NCBI GenBank assembly: GCA_964391015.1
Contig: CAYMKU010000015.1
Span: 17,682-81,681, forward strand
Direction: 5' to 3'
Source of the DNA: XYD12-FULL-36-8 sp964391015
GTDB lineage: Bacteria > Bacteroidota > Ignavibacteria > Ignavibacteriales > Ignavibacteriaceae
DNA length: 64,000 nucleotides
Made by a program: the position numbers and the translations under genes. The notes below the pieces were generated by a model. The model did not search any database and was not told the origin of the DNA. It saw only the letters and a list, made by a program, of their open reading frames with translations. Position 1 is the stretch's first letter. Each line of letters starts with the position of its first letter. Of the stretch, positions 34,482-44,531 are shown in pieces.

Positions 34482-36164
34482 ATGAAAAAGAAACCATTAA
34501 TAGTAATTGGCACAGTGGGTGTTTTGATGATCATCGCAGGATTTATCTTAAGTCCTGCTTTTGTTGGTGGATTTACTTCTGCGGGGAAAATGCAATCTAT
34601 GCTAAGAATAACTCAACTTCAACTATTCCAAATTTATTTAATCATTTTTGGATTTCTGTTAGCAGTAGGTTCGCTGATCATGAATTTTTTATCAAAAGAA
34701 AAATTGATTCCAAATTTATTAGTTGGCTTAATAGTTTTTGGTATTGTTTTGGTTGCATCCGCAATTATACTGTCGCCCAAATTTGTTGAACAAAATCTGA
34801 GTCCGCAAAATTTTCTGAATGAAGGTGTGCTCAATTATTTATCAAGCTTACAGATTAAAACTATAACTGTTGGCTGTGTTATAGTTTTAATTTCGCTTTT
34901 GATTTATCTCAAGAAAGTATCTGCAAAGCTTTGGTGGTTTCTACTTTCTATTATTTCAACACTAATTGTTTATTTTGTTATTATTTATAATATCTACGTT
35001 AAGGAGAATTTCCCCAATAACTTTCTTTTTAAACCAAAAGCATATGGAAAGGTAGTTGACTTATTATTAGGGAAAGAGATTTTGTTGACAGATTTTGAAC
35101 CAACACCGACTTTAGTAGTTGAGCGTAAGAAAATTTTTAAACCGAAGTACCCAGTAGTTGATGTACACTTTCACTTAGCTTCGGATTTTAGAACGGATTT
35201 AGATAGAGATATGCTTCTACCAAATAATCTGAAAAAATCTTTGGACTCAGTTGGAGTAAAAACAATTGTTAATTTAGATGGAATAGATATTAAACCAGAT
35301 GTTTTGACTTACCATAAATTATTTCCCGAGACCTTTATAGATTTTGGTTATCCGCCATTTGGATCTACTGAATTAATTTCCGACAAAACTTTCTCAGAGT
35401 TGCCTGATGTTGTTGATGATTTAATTAAGAGGGGAGTGTATGGTATTGGCGAATTTCCCAAGTATCTTGGTATAAGTATCAAAGATACCACAGGGAAGAT
35501 TGTTCCAATTGATGATCCGCGTCTTGATCCTCTCTGGTCTAAGATAGCTGCATTAAATGTTCCTATTCTCTGGCATTGCACTGACCCTTCAGCTTTTTTT
35601 CAACCAGTAAATAAATTTAATGAAAGATTCACAGAACTTGGAAGATATCCTTTTTGGAGTTATTATAAACCTGGCGTACCTACTAAAGCTGAACTTTTGA
35701 AGCAGCAGGAAAATGTTCTTAAAAAACATCCCAAGATGGTAGTTATTGGTGCTCACATGGGAATGTGTGCTGATGATTTGAATCATCTAGCATATTTATT
35801 TGATACATACCCAAATTATTATGTTGATTGTTCAGCAACTTTATCCGAGTTAGGGAGACAACCGTACACTACAAGAAAATTCTTTATAAAATACCAAGAC
35901 AGGATTTTGTTTGGTTCTGATGGAGGAGCATTGCATGGCATTAAAGGTTGGACAGTTGAGAAATTTTATCAAGCATATTATGAATTTTTTGAAACTGAAA
36001 ATGAATATATCGGGTATCCAATGCAAGGTGCAATCAACCAAGGTAATTGGAAGATATGCGGGATAAATCTTCCTGATGAGGTTTTGGAAAAAATTTATTA
36101 TAAAAATGCAGAGAAAATTCTACCCAATATTTTTAACAGTAACTCATCAGAAAATAAACCATAG
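34482..36164 (+). CDS. membrane-anchored amidohydrolase-2 family protein
   Basis: Residues 1-172 hold about five hydrophobic segments (near 6-25, 50-70, 78-98, 128-145, 150-172). Residues about 220-550 are a TIM-barrel metal-dependent hydrolase with VDVHFH (H229, H231), a WHCTDP block, VIGAHMGM and ILFGSDGG, the expected metal ligands of the amidohydrolase-2 (PF04909) group. Members include decarboxylases and lactonases. The N-terminal multi-pass membrane domain is unusual for that family. Its position in a glycan locus suggests action on a lipid-linked intermediate. Confidence 0.82.
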   Translation: MKKKPLIVIGTVGVLMIIAGFILSPAFVGGFTSAGKMQSMLRITQLQLFQIYLIIFGFLLAVGSLIMNFLSKEKLIPNLLVGLIVFGIVLVASAIILSPKFVEQNLSPQNFLNEGVLNYLSSLQIKTITVGCVIVLISLLIYLKKVSAKLWWFLLSIISTLIVYFVIIYNIYVKENFPNNFLFKPKAYGKVVDLLLGKEILLTDFEPTPTLVVERKKIFKPKYPVVDVHFHLASDFRTDLDRDMLLPNNLKKSLDSVGVKTIVNLDGIDIKPDVLTYHKLFPETFIDFGYPPFGSTELISDKTFSELPDVVDDLIKRGVYGIGEFPKYLGISIKDTTGKIVPIDDPRLDPLWSKIAALNVPILWHCTDPSAFFQPVNKFNERFTELGRYPFWSYYKPGVPTKAELLKQQENVLKKHPKMVVIGAHMGMCADDLNHLAYLFDTYPNYYVDCSATLSELGRQPYTTRKFFIKYQDRILFGSDGGALHGIKGWTVEKFYQAYYEFFETENEYIGYPMQGAINQGNWKICGINLPDEVLEKIYYKNAEKILPNIFNSNSSENKP

Positions 36165-36215
36165 TTTATTTCACAAAACATTGATTTAAGAATTTTAAAC
36201 CCTAAGTCTTGATGT

Positions 36216-37217
36216 ATGGTTAAAAAGAATACACTCTTACATATTCTTAAAATAGTCGTGAGTCTTTTACTACTTGGATATATTGCCAGTAAGATTGATT
36301 GGGAACAAGCATTCGCCAACCTTAAGAAGGCTAATTATTTCTTAATTATTGTAGTATTTTTTCTTATACTTTTAGAAAGAGTTGAATTAACTTATAAGTG
36401 GAACCTTCTTCTTCGTGCAAGAGGAGTTGTTATTTCATTTGGGAGGTTATTCTGGATATATGCAATCAGCGCATTTTGGGGTTTGTTCCTTCCCTCCAGC
36501 ATAGGGTCTGATGTCGTTAAGGGTTATTATTTAATTAAAGATAATTCAGAGAAAGCTGCAAGCATATCCTCTGTATTGGTTGATAGAATTCTCGGGGTTC
36601 TTACTTTGCTCATGCTTTGTGTCATATCGTTATTTATAGCTGGTGATTTAATTTCAAACAATAGTATAAAACTTTATCTGTTTACAATTTCCATTTTTTT
36701 TCTGATTGGTTTATTCTTTTTTCAGAAGAAAGAAACAGCTAACCTCTTGCACAAATTATTATCTAAATTCAAATTCAAATCAATTACTGAAAAAATTATA
36801 AAACTTCATTTATCAGTTTTGGAGTACAAAGGTCATCCAAAGACTTTAATTGTTACTTTCATTATAACTTTTTTTGTAAATATTACCCGAGTGATGATAT
36901 TTTATGTCATTAGCTTAGCTTATAATATTCCGATTCCAATAATCTATTTCTTTATCTTTATACCAATTCTAACTGTTATTGTGATGATACCAATTTCAAT
37001 TGGTGGATTGGGTGTGGGGGAAGGTGCATTCATTACATTTTTTGCGATGGTTGGAATTTCAATAAACGATTCGGTAGTTGTAGCTCTTACTAATACACTG
37101 ACAAATACAATTTTTACACTGGTTGGCGGGTTGGCATTATTATTTTTTAAGTCTGCTGATACAAAAGAAGTATTACCGGAAGCGGAAATAACCTCTGATC
37201 GAATTCAATTAAAATGA
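36216..37217 (+). CDS. LPG synthase TM / UPF0104-type flippase-like membrane protein
   Basis: A 333-residue multi-pass membrane protein of the same family as the one at 20715: YIASKIDWEQAFANLKKAN after the first helix, LPSSIGSDVVKGYYL, and SIGGLGVGEGAFITFF near the C-terminus. It overlaps the next glycosyltransferase by 4 bp. It probably handles a lipid carrier or lipid-linked sugar for this operon. Confidence 0.85.
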   Translation: MVKKNTLLHILKIVVSLLLLGYIASKIDWEQAFANLKKANYFLIIVVFFLILLERVELTYKWNLLLRARGVVISFGRLFWIYAISAFWGLFLPSSIGSDVVKGYYLIKDNSEKAASISSVLVDRILGVLTLLMLCVISLFIAGDLISNNSIKLYLFTISIFFLIGLFFFQKKETANLLHKLLSKFKFKSITEKIIKLHLSVLEYKGHPKTLIVTFIITFFVNITRVMIFYVISLAYNIPIPIIYFFIFIPILTVIVMIPISIGGLGVGEGAFITFFAMVGISINDSVVVALTNTLTNTIFTLVGGLALLFFKSADTKEVLPEAEITSDRIQLK

Positions 37218-38338
37218 ATATGAAAAAAATAAATATTCTTTGGGTTGTAGATCATCTTGGTTTTGACGGTATTATGCACGGAGCGGGGAAATACTATTTA
37301 ACGACAATTCCATACCTGGATAAAAATAAATTTATTACAACACTATGTGTTGTTAGGGGAAGAGATCACTTGACTAAGTTGTTTGAAGATGCCGAAATCA
37401 ATGTCAAACATCTTGGAAGAAGTAAATTAGATCCACGCACTCTTATTGATCTTTATAAACTTTGTAAAAATTTAAATATTCAGATTATTCATACTCATGG
37501 ATACGGTTCGGACAATTTTGGAAGAATTGTAGGAAAATTGCTTGGAATTTCAACCATTGTTCATGCTCATGATGACAACAGTAATTATCCTTGGCATCAA
37601 AATCTTGCAGACTTTTTTTTGATTCCATTTACTAAGAAAGCCATTGCAATATCACAAGCAGTGATGAAATCTTGTGTTGTGAAAAGAAGAATTAATGAAA
37701 ATAAGCTAAGGGTACTTCCTAACGGAATTATGTTTGATAAATTTATTCCGGCATCTAAAGAACAAATAATAAAAGAAAAGACAAGTTTGAGAGTGGGGTC
37801 AGCTAAACACATTGTTGGAACTGTAGCAAGGTTAAGAAAAGAAAAAGGAATAAAATATTTAATTGAATCTGCTCTGGATGTCTTGAAGCAATTTCCAGAA
37901 ACGTTCTTCTTACTTGTGGGTGATGGTCCATTGCGAGAAGAATTAGAAAATCTTTCCGAGGAGTTAGGAATTAAAGAGAAAATAATATTTGCTGGTTTTT
38001 ATGATGATATTCCAATGATGCTGTCTATCATTGATATCTTTGTAGCTCCGTCAATTACAGAAGGTTTGGGGTTGGGAATTTTAGAAGCTATGGCAATGGC
38101 AAAACCTATCGTTGCATCTAATGTTGGCGGAATAAAAGAAATATTAAAAGATAACGAAACTGGTTTATTAGTTCCTGCTGAAAGTCCAAAGATTCTTTCT
38201 GAGAAAATAGTTTATTTGCTTAAAAACGAAAGTGAAGCTATGGTGCTTGGTATAAATGCACGAGAAGTGAGCAAGAATTATGATATAAACTTGTGTGTAA
38301 AAAAACTTGAAAATTATTATTTAGAACTGTTGAAGTAG
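37214..38338 (+). CDS. GT4 glycosyltransferase
   Basis: GT-B glycosyltransferase, 374 residues. Markers are an N-terminal domain with a Gly-rich loop (GAGKYYLTT), IIHTHGYGSDN, AISQAV, LPNGIMFDKF, and a C-terminal domain with VGTVARLRKEKGIKYLI and the EGLGLGILEAMAMAKPIVASNVGG block holding the donor-binding Glu pair. The next gene starts right after its stop codon. Confidence 0.92.
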   Translation: MNMKKINILWVVDHLGFDGIMHGAGKYYLTTIPYLDKNKFITTLCVVRGRDHLTKLFEDAEINVKHLGRSKLDPRTLIDLYKLCKNLNIQIIHTHGYGSDNFGRIVGKLLGISTIVHAHDDNSNYPWHQNLADFFLIPFTKKAIAISQAVMKSCVVKRRINENKLRVLPNGIMFDKFIPASKEQIIKEKTSLRVGSAKHIVGTVARLRKEKGIKYLIESALDVLKQFPETFFLLVGDGPLREELENLSEELGIKEKIIFAGFYDDIPMMLSIIDIFVAPSITEGLGLGILEAMAMAKPIVASNVGGIKEILKDNETGLLVPAESPKILSEKIVYLLKNESEAMVLGINAREVSKNYDINLCVKKLENYYLELLK

Positions 38339-39535
38339 ATGTTTGATATTCAAAGTTTATATTTCCAAACAATAAAAGGCATATTAAAAAATCGTAGAGA
38401 ATATATTGCTCTCAGGCATAAACTTTATCCGAACTTTGTATTCGAAAAAAATCCCAAAACCTTAAGGGATGAAATTCCAGTTTTTACTTTACACTCTGTT
38501 ATGTCTCAAAGATTTGAAGAACAGCTAATTTTTTTATCATCGAATGGTTATAAAACAATAAATGCAGATGAGTTATATGCTTGCTTAGTTGGAAATACAC
38601 AAATTAAAGAAAGAACAATTGTACTGACTTTTGATGATGGATGGAAGAATCTTTTTACTGTCGCATACCCGCTTCTAAAAAAATATGGTTTTACCGCAAT
38701 CTGCTTTTTGATTGCAGGATTAATACCAGAAAGAAGAACTATCCAAACTAACAAGGATAAAGATGTAGATGATTCAAAGATACTTTGTAGCTGGGAAGAA
38801 ATAAGAGTGATGCATGAAAGCGGCGTTATTGATTTTCAATCGCATTCGATGTATCACTGCTTGATTTATACCTCATCTGAGATTGTAGATTTTTTTCATC
38901 CCAGATTTGATACTTATACCTTGAACATGGATGTTCCTCTTATTAGATCGAATGAGAATGAAAATTATAGTAGGGATCTTCTGTTTGGAACCCCGATCTA
39001 TAGCCACGATTCAAGATTTTCTGGTAAGAAAAGATACTTAGATGATGAGAATCTTCGTGGTGCCTGTACAAAATTTGTCGAGAAAAATGGAGGAGAAAGA
39101 TTTTTTAGGAATGTAAATTGGAGAAAACAACTACATAAAACAGTAAAAAATTTTGGAAATCAAAATAGGATGAGTAGTTACTTTGAGGATGAGAACCAGT
39201 TACGAAAAAATATTTATGATGAGTTTAGTAATTCCAAATTGCTAATTGAAAATAAACTTCCTGGTAAAAATGTAAATCACTTTTGTTATCCTTGGTGGGT
39301 AGGGAGTGATCTTGCTTTAGAAATATCTAAGGAAGCTGGTTATAAATCAAACTATTGGGGAGTTTTATCCGACAAGCGAACAAATATTGCAAATGATGAT
39401 CCGTACAAAATATCAAGGATTCTTTCTGATGATTATATTTTCAGATTACCAGGGTATGGGAGAAAATCAAATACTCAAATAATCTGGGAAAAATTATTTC
39501 AAAACAAAAATTTCTTAAAAAAGTTTTTAGAATAA
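38339..39535 (+). CDS. NodB-type polysaccharide deacetylase
   Basis: A 398-residue carbohydrate esterase 4-like protein. The catalytic motif TFDDGW and the zinc motif QSHSMYH (H-x3-H) are present, with a CYPWW motif late in the chain. It lacks a signal peptide, so it probably deacetylates a cytoplasmic lipid-linked sugar. A long insertion separates the first motifs from the C-terminal ones. It directly follows the GT4 gene with no spacing. Confidence 0.85.
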   Translation: MFDIQSLYFQTIKGILKNRREYIALRHKLYPNFVFEKNPKTLRDEIPVFTLHSVMSQRFEEQLIFLSSNGYKTINADELYACLVGNTQIKERTIVLTFDDGWKNLFTVAYPLLKKYGFTAICFLIAGLIPERRTIQTNKDKDVDDSKILCSWEEIRVMHESGVIDFQSHSMYHCLIYTSSEIVDFFHPRFDTYTLNMDVPLIRSNENENYSRDLLFGTPIYSHDSRFSGKKRYLDDENLRGACTKFVEKNGGERFFRNVNWRKQLHKTVKNFGNQNRMSSYFEDENQLRKNIYDEFSNSKLLIENKLPGKNVNHFCYPWWVGSDLALEISKEAGYKSNYWGVLSDKRTNIANDDPYKISRILSDDYIFRLPGYGRKSNTQIIWEKLFQNKNFLKKFLE

Positions 39536-39631
39536 TATTTTCATTAACACTTCATTTAACTTTTTCTCTAACTTGCCTAAAAAGTACCTTTAACTGAATT
39601 AAATTTAACCGCATACTTTTTGAAATGGTTT

Positions 39632-40471
39632 ATGCTCAAATTAATTATTAATGGAGATGATTTTGGATTTGATGAGAAGATAGATGAATCTATTCTCCAA
39701 AGTTTTAGAAATGGAATACTCAGATCAACCTCATTAATGGCAAATGGAAAATCATTTGACAATGCTGTTAGAATTGCCAAATCGAATCTGGAATTGGATA
39801 TCGGATTACATTTAACTCTCGTGGGAGAGAAACCAGTTCTTGAACCTAATGAAATTATTTCCTTGGTAAATGAGAATGGTTCGCTTTTCAAGGATACATT
39901 AGAATTCAGCAAAAAATATTATTCAGAAAAAATTTCACTGAAAGAAATCAGGAAAGAGATAGCTGCTCAAATTGAAAAGGTTTTAGATAACGGAATTAAG
40001 ATTAGTCATATCGATAGTCACAAACACTTGCATCTTTTTCCTAAGGTAATGAACATCATTGTTGAGCTAACAGATAAGTACAAAATAAAATTCATTCGCT
40101 TTCCAAGAGAGATTTTTTATTTGTATATGTTCACAAATCAAAGATCTTTACGCAAGCTTGCTGAAATGGTTATAGTGAATCATTTTTGTTCAAAAATAAA
40201 GAATAAAATTCCTGTGAGGACAGATTTTTTCTTTGGGTTCTATTTTGGCGGTAATTTGAATAAACAGAATTTACTGACAATAATTCACAATTTACCCGCC
40301 CAAGGTACTTGTGAATTAATGTGTCATCCCGGATTATTGAATAATTCACAAGCAAATACAAAAGTTAGCTATCGACAAGTGGAAGAGATGCATGCTCTCA
40401 TCGATACAGAAGTTGCTGAGTTATTGATGAAAAAGGGTATCGCCATCACATCATTTGATAAGCTTACTTAA
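39632..40471 (+). CDS. ChbG/HpnK family deacetylase (YdjC-like)
   Basis: A 279-residue YdjC-fold carbohydrate deacetylase. Metal-site motifs are INGDDFG at the N-terminus, IGLHLTLVGEKPV, ISHIDSHKHLHLFP and CELMCHPG. HpnK, the hopanoid-associated member, belongs here, but ChbG-type chitooligosaccharide enzymes look similar. I start at ATG 39632 because the motif DDFG should lie close to the N-terminus; an in-frame TTG at 39620 would add four residues. Confidence 0.85.
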   Translation: MLKLIINGDDFGFDEKIDESILQSFRNGILRSTSLMANGKSFDNAVRIAKSNLELDIGLHLTLVGEKPVLEPNEIISLVNENGSLFKDTLEFSKKYYSEKISLKEIRKEIAAQIEKVLDNGIKISHIDSHKHLHLFPKVMNIIVELTDKYKIKFIRFPREIFYLYMFTNQRSLRKLAEMVIVNHFCSKIKNKIPVRTDFFFGFYFGGNLNKQNLLTIIHNLPAQGTCELMCHPGLLNNSQANTKVSYRQVEEMHALIDTEVAELLMKKGIAITSFDKLT

Positions 40472-40691
40472 TATATTTGAATTATCATTTAGTTTTAATT
40501 TGATAGTAATTTGTATCATTTATGTGATCGTTTCTCAGAGTGAGATTTCAGTTAGTATGGCGGTAATTTTCAACTATCAGTTTTCACTTTTTTCTTTCAA
40601 TAGCTGAAGATTTAAGTAAAATAAATGGTACAAATTATGTTCATTAATTTGAACATTATTTAAGCGCATTTAAGTTAATTATTTTAGAGAT

Positions 40692-41618
40692 ATGGAGTTA
40701 TCTGTTGTAATTCCCGTTTATAACGAGGAAGAATCCGTAAAATTTTTATATGAAGCAGTGACGAAAGCTTTGATAGGTCTTGATAAACCTTATGAAATAA
40801 TAATAATTGATGACGGAAGTAAAGATAACACTTATAAAAATGCGTTGGCTCTTGCGTTAAAAGATCATCGGTTGAAAATTGTAAAGCTGAAAAGAAATTA
40901 TGGTCAAACTACTGCGCTTTATGCTGGATTTCAAAAAGCAATGGGTAAAGTTATAGTAACTATGGATGGTGATTTACAAAATGATCCTGAAGACATTCCG
41001 TTAATGCTGAACAAAATGGGAGAAGGTTATGATATTGTGCTTGGTTGGCGACATGAGCGCAAAGATTTTTTTATTTCCAGAAAACTTCCTTCCAGGATTG
41101 CTAATTGGTTAATTAGAAAAGTTACGGGCATACCGGTTAAAGATAATGGTTGTGCAATCAGAGCATATCGTGCCGAAGTAATTAAAAATTTTCCAATGTA
41201 TTCGGAAATGCATAGACTGATGCCTGTGATAACTGCTCTTGTCGGTGCAAAGTTTACACAAATAAAGGTGAAGCACCATCCAAGAAAATTCGGACATTCA
41301 AAATATGGTATATCAAGAGTTTATAAAGTATTACTTGATCTGGTTGCACTAAAAACTATTTTCTCTTTTTTCTATGTTCCTTTATTTGGTTTTGGATTTC
41401 TTGCTCTAATTTCGGGAATAATAAGTTTCATCATTTTTACAGTTGGCGTTACCTTTGCGATTCTGCGTCCAGGACAATCTTTAGTTACAATTATTGGTGT
41501 CAGTGCATTATTTGGTGCGATGAGTTTATTTCTCTATTTCTTGGGAGTTATTTGTCACTTGATATACCGAAGCGGAAACTTGAAAATTGAAAACTTATAC
41601 AGAATAAAGTTTAGATAA
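40692..41618 (+). CDS. GT2 polyprenyl-phosphate glycosyltransferase (DPM1/ArnC-like)
   Basis: A 308-residue enzyme with a GT-A domain (VVIPVYNEEES, IIDDGSKD, the MDGDLQNDPEDIP metal site, GHSKYGISR) followed by two C-terminal membrane helices (about 230-255 and 265-290). This is the ArnC/GtrB layout: it transfers a sugar from a nucleotide to undecaprenyl phosphate. It is paired with a second, divergent GT2 gene 28 bp downstream. Confidence 0.9.
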   Translation: MELSVVIPVYNEEESVKFLYEAVTKALIGLDKPYEIIIIDDGSKDNTYKNALALALKDHRLKIVKLKRNYGQTTALYAGFQKAMGKVIVTMDGDLQNDPEDIPLMLNKMGEGYDIVLGWRHERKDFFISRKLPSRIANWLIRKVTGIPVKDNGCAIRAYRAEVIKNFPMYSEMHRLMPVITALVGAKFTQIKVKHHPRKFGHSKYGISRVYKVLLDLVALKTIFSFFYVPLFGFGFLALISGIISFIIFTVGVTFAILRPGQSLVTIIGVSALFGAMSLFLYFLGVICHLIYRSGNLKIENLYRIKFR

Positions 41619-41646
41619 TTTATTAATATTAATTCTAATCCAACAG

Positions 41647-42651
41647 ATGAAAAATCGAATAGACATTTCAGCTATAATTATTTATTATGAAAAATATGCT
41701 TATGATTCGGTACGTGAACTGCACACAGATTATAAAGCAAGTTTAGAAACCACAGGCCTCGAATATGAATTTATTTATGTTGTTGATGGTGAACTGCCTT
41801 CTGTCATTGAAGAGCTAAATATACTTTATAAACTGGGGGAAAGAATCAAAGTTGTGAAATTAGGGAAATGGTTTGGCGATGCTACTGCTTTACAAGCTGG
41901 ATTTGAACAGTCATCAGGTCAAATAATTCTTACACTCCCATCTTTTAAACAGGTTGATGAGCGCGATATTCCTAAATTGATTAATGCACTTGGTAATAAA
42001 GACATGATAATTTCCTGGAGATATCCCAGATTAGACGGATTCCTAAATAGCATTCAATCAAAAGTTTTCAATAAAATAATCAAGTGGATGGTTGGCTCAG
42101 ATTTCCATGACTTAAAAAGCATTGTAAAAGTTTTTAAACGCGATGTATTAGATAAAATTTATATGTATGGGGACCAAGATAGGTTTTTACCTTTACTTGC
42201 AAATAAATATGGATTTAAAATCGAAGAAGTAAAAGTAACTCAAGCTAAAAAAGATATTGTTCAGAAATTTTATCCGTTTTCAAATTATATCACCAGATTT
42301 CTTGAACTTATATCTATTTTCTTTTTAGTAAAATTCACTAAAAAACCAATTCGATTTTTTGGCAGTGCAGGTATGGTGACATTTGTAATTGGGTTTATAC
42401 TGGCATTTATTTTATTTGTGGAAAGAGCTTTTCTTGGAGTTCCATTGGCTGATAGACCTATAGTGCTAGTAAGTATTTTGCTAATGGTTTTTGGGGTTCA
42501 ATCTTTTGCAATTGGACTAGTTGGTGAATTAATCATATTTACTCATGCGAAGGATGTTAAAGATTTTATTGTTGAAACGGTAATTGATTATGAAGGTTCT
42601 TCTGAAAAGGAATCTGCTCACGAAGATTATTTACAACAGATGAGTAAGTAG
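41647..42651 (+). CDS. GT2-like protein lacking the DxD metal motif
   Basis: A 334-residue protein with the same layout as its neighbour: GT-A fold, then two C-terminal membrane helices. The expected DGDLQNDP segment reads LPSFKQVDERDIP (residues 98-110), so the metal-binding Asp pair is missing, and the first Asp block reads VVDGELPS rather than DDGS. The fold markers GDATALQAGFEQSSG and the second-half helices are kept. It may be an inactive partner of the adjacent enzyme or use a different site. Confidence 0.82.
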   Translation: MKNRIDISAIIIYYEKYAYDSVRELHTDYKASLETTGLEYEFIYVVDGELPSVIEELNILYKLGERIKVVKLGKWFGDATALQAGFEQSSGQIILTLPSFKQVDERDIPKLINALGNKDMIISWRYPRLDGFLNSIQSKVFNKIIKWMVGSDFHDLKSIVKVFKRDVLDKIYMYGDQDRFLPLLANKYGFKIEEVKVTQAKKDIVQKFYPFSNYITRFLELISIFFLVKFTKKPIRFFGSAGMVTFVIGFILAFILFVERAFLGVPLADRPIVLVSILLMVFGVQSFAIGLVGELIIFTHAKDVKDFIVETVIDYEGSSEKESAHEDYLQQMSK

Positions 42652-42795
42652 AGTTAAAATTATTAGGTGGAAAAATTTCAACTAAAAGGGGAAATGTGAA
42701 TCCTTATGCTATTTGTAATTAAAATTAGGATTATTACCTTATTACATAATAAACAGCAATTTGTTGATATTATCAGCATTTATGGAGGGAAATAA

Positions 42796-44431
42796 ATGTT
42801 CAAACCGAAGTACATACACATTGTCTTAATCTTTATCTTCAGTTTGATTAGCAATTATTCAATATTTTCCCAGCAAAATATTACTCCTTTTATTAAAGTA
42901 ATTGCACCAAATGGGGGAGAATCTTGGATTGCAAAATCAACCCAAGCAATAAAGTGGGAGAGCGGTAATGTTGATAGAGTCAAGATAGAGTATTCACAAA
43001 ATTATGGTTTGGATTGGAAAGTAATCGTTAATTTTACTGATGCTTATTTAGGCGAATATACTTGGGAATTACCTGATGATTTCACACAAGATTTTTTGAT
43101 AAGGATAAGCGATGTTTCAAATCCGGCTATCGTAAGTTATGGCGCGATCAATTCTGACTTAATTAAAGATATAGATTTACAAGCATATAATTCTCCCTTC
43201 ACAGAAGCTACTGCAGTTAAACTAATGCCATTGGGGGATTCTATCACGTGGGGTGATTTAGGAAATACTGGTTATCGAAGATCTTTATATCAACAGATGG
43301 TAGCTGCTGGCTATAGTACTGATTTTGTTGGTACTCTAACTGGCGGAACACCCAATGATTTTGATCGCAATAATGAGGGTCATGGCGGATGGTCAGCGGG
43401 ACCTCCATCTTTCAATCCCAATCTGAAAGATAGTTTGTTGAATTTTTTGAATATTAATTCTCCCAAAATAATTCTTCTACATATAGGGACTAACGATATT
43501 AGTGAACTTAGTGGTACATGGTTTAAGACTGCCGCTCAAGTTGCAAATGCAGTTCGAGATCTTTTAAATATTATTTATAATCATGATAGTACTACAATTA
43601 CTTTTTTAGCAAGGATTATTAGTAGATCTGACAATGCAAGTCTCGCTGCTAAGACGGACACTGTCAATACGCTTATGCAGCAAAGAGCAGATTCACTTAT
43701 TGCACTTGGTAGAAAAATTGTTGTAGTAAATATGACTCCTGCTCTTAGCTATCCATCTGATCTTGAGAGTGATGGATTGCATCCTAAATCATCTGGATAT
43801 CTTAAAATGGCTAATACTTGGTTTTCGAACTTACAAAGTTTTTTTCAGCCTGTCTTAAGTACTCCTTCAAACAATGCTTTAGATCAACCTATTACATTAT
43901 CATTAAATTGGATTGCACCACCTGCTGCATCTGCATTGACTTCTGTACCTTATCATGTGCAGCTCTCCACCGACTCATTGTTTCAAACAAATTTATTAAT
44001 TAATGATTCAACTATTACTGCTACTTCCAAATCGACTGGCACACTTCAATATCAGACAAAATATTATTGGAGAGTTAGAAAATTAGGGTATGGCTGGTCA
44101 TCCAAGTATAATTTTTCAACACAACCCTCTCCACCAATTATCACTTCTATACCTGATACTATGGCAGTTCGCGGTGAATTACATTTAGATACTGTTAAAG
44201 CAACAGGTAACTCTCCGCTAAAATTTTATTTAGATATTTTTCCAACGGGTATGGTAATAGATAGTCTTACTGGTGTGATTAATTGGACACCGAATAATTT
44301 AGGAAATTACCAAGTGCAAGTAAGAGTTAAAAATGCTGGGGGTCAAACAACTCAAACATATACGCTACATGTCATCGGAATTGCTCCAGTAATAACAACA
44401 ACAGCGGTAACGAATGGAAGGACATGGCAGT
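42796..44431 (+). CDS. secreted SGNH hydrolase, 5' part (interrupted by gap)
   Basis: N-terminal 545 residues of a large exported protein. They comprise a signal peptide (1-25, ending IFSQ), an Ig-like N-terminal domain (about 32-115, beginning VIAPNGGESW), and an SGNH/GDSL hydrolase domain with the four blocks GDSITWG (S149), GHGGWSAG, GTNDIS and DGLHP. A fibronectin-like region and a He_PIG-type Ig repeat follow. A strong ribosome binding site (ggaggg) precedes the ATG. The frame runs into the 100-N gap. With the 3' part below it almost certainly forms one gene, an esterase or deacetylase acting on extracellular carbohydrate. Confidence 0.82.
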
Positions 44432-44531
44432 NNNNNNNNNNNNNNNNNNNNNNNNNNNNNNNNNNNNNNNNNNNNNNNNNNNNNNNNNNNNNNNNNNNNN
44501 NNNNNNNNNNNNNNNNNNNNNNNNNNNNNNN
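44432..44531. other. assembly gap (100 N)
   Basis: Exactly 100 N, the usual placeholder for a gap of unknown length. The 5' part leaves one base and the 3' part two bases of split codons, so a single intact gene requires a true gap length divisible by three, which 100 is not. The flanks are both ends of He_PIG-like repeats, so roughly one such repeat may be missing. Confidence 0.97.
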
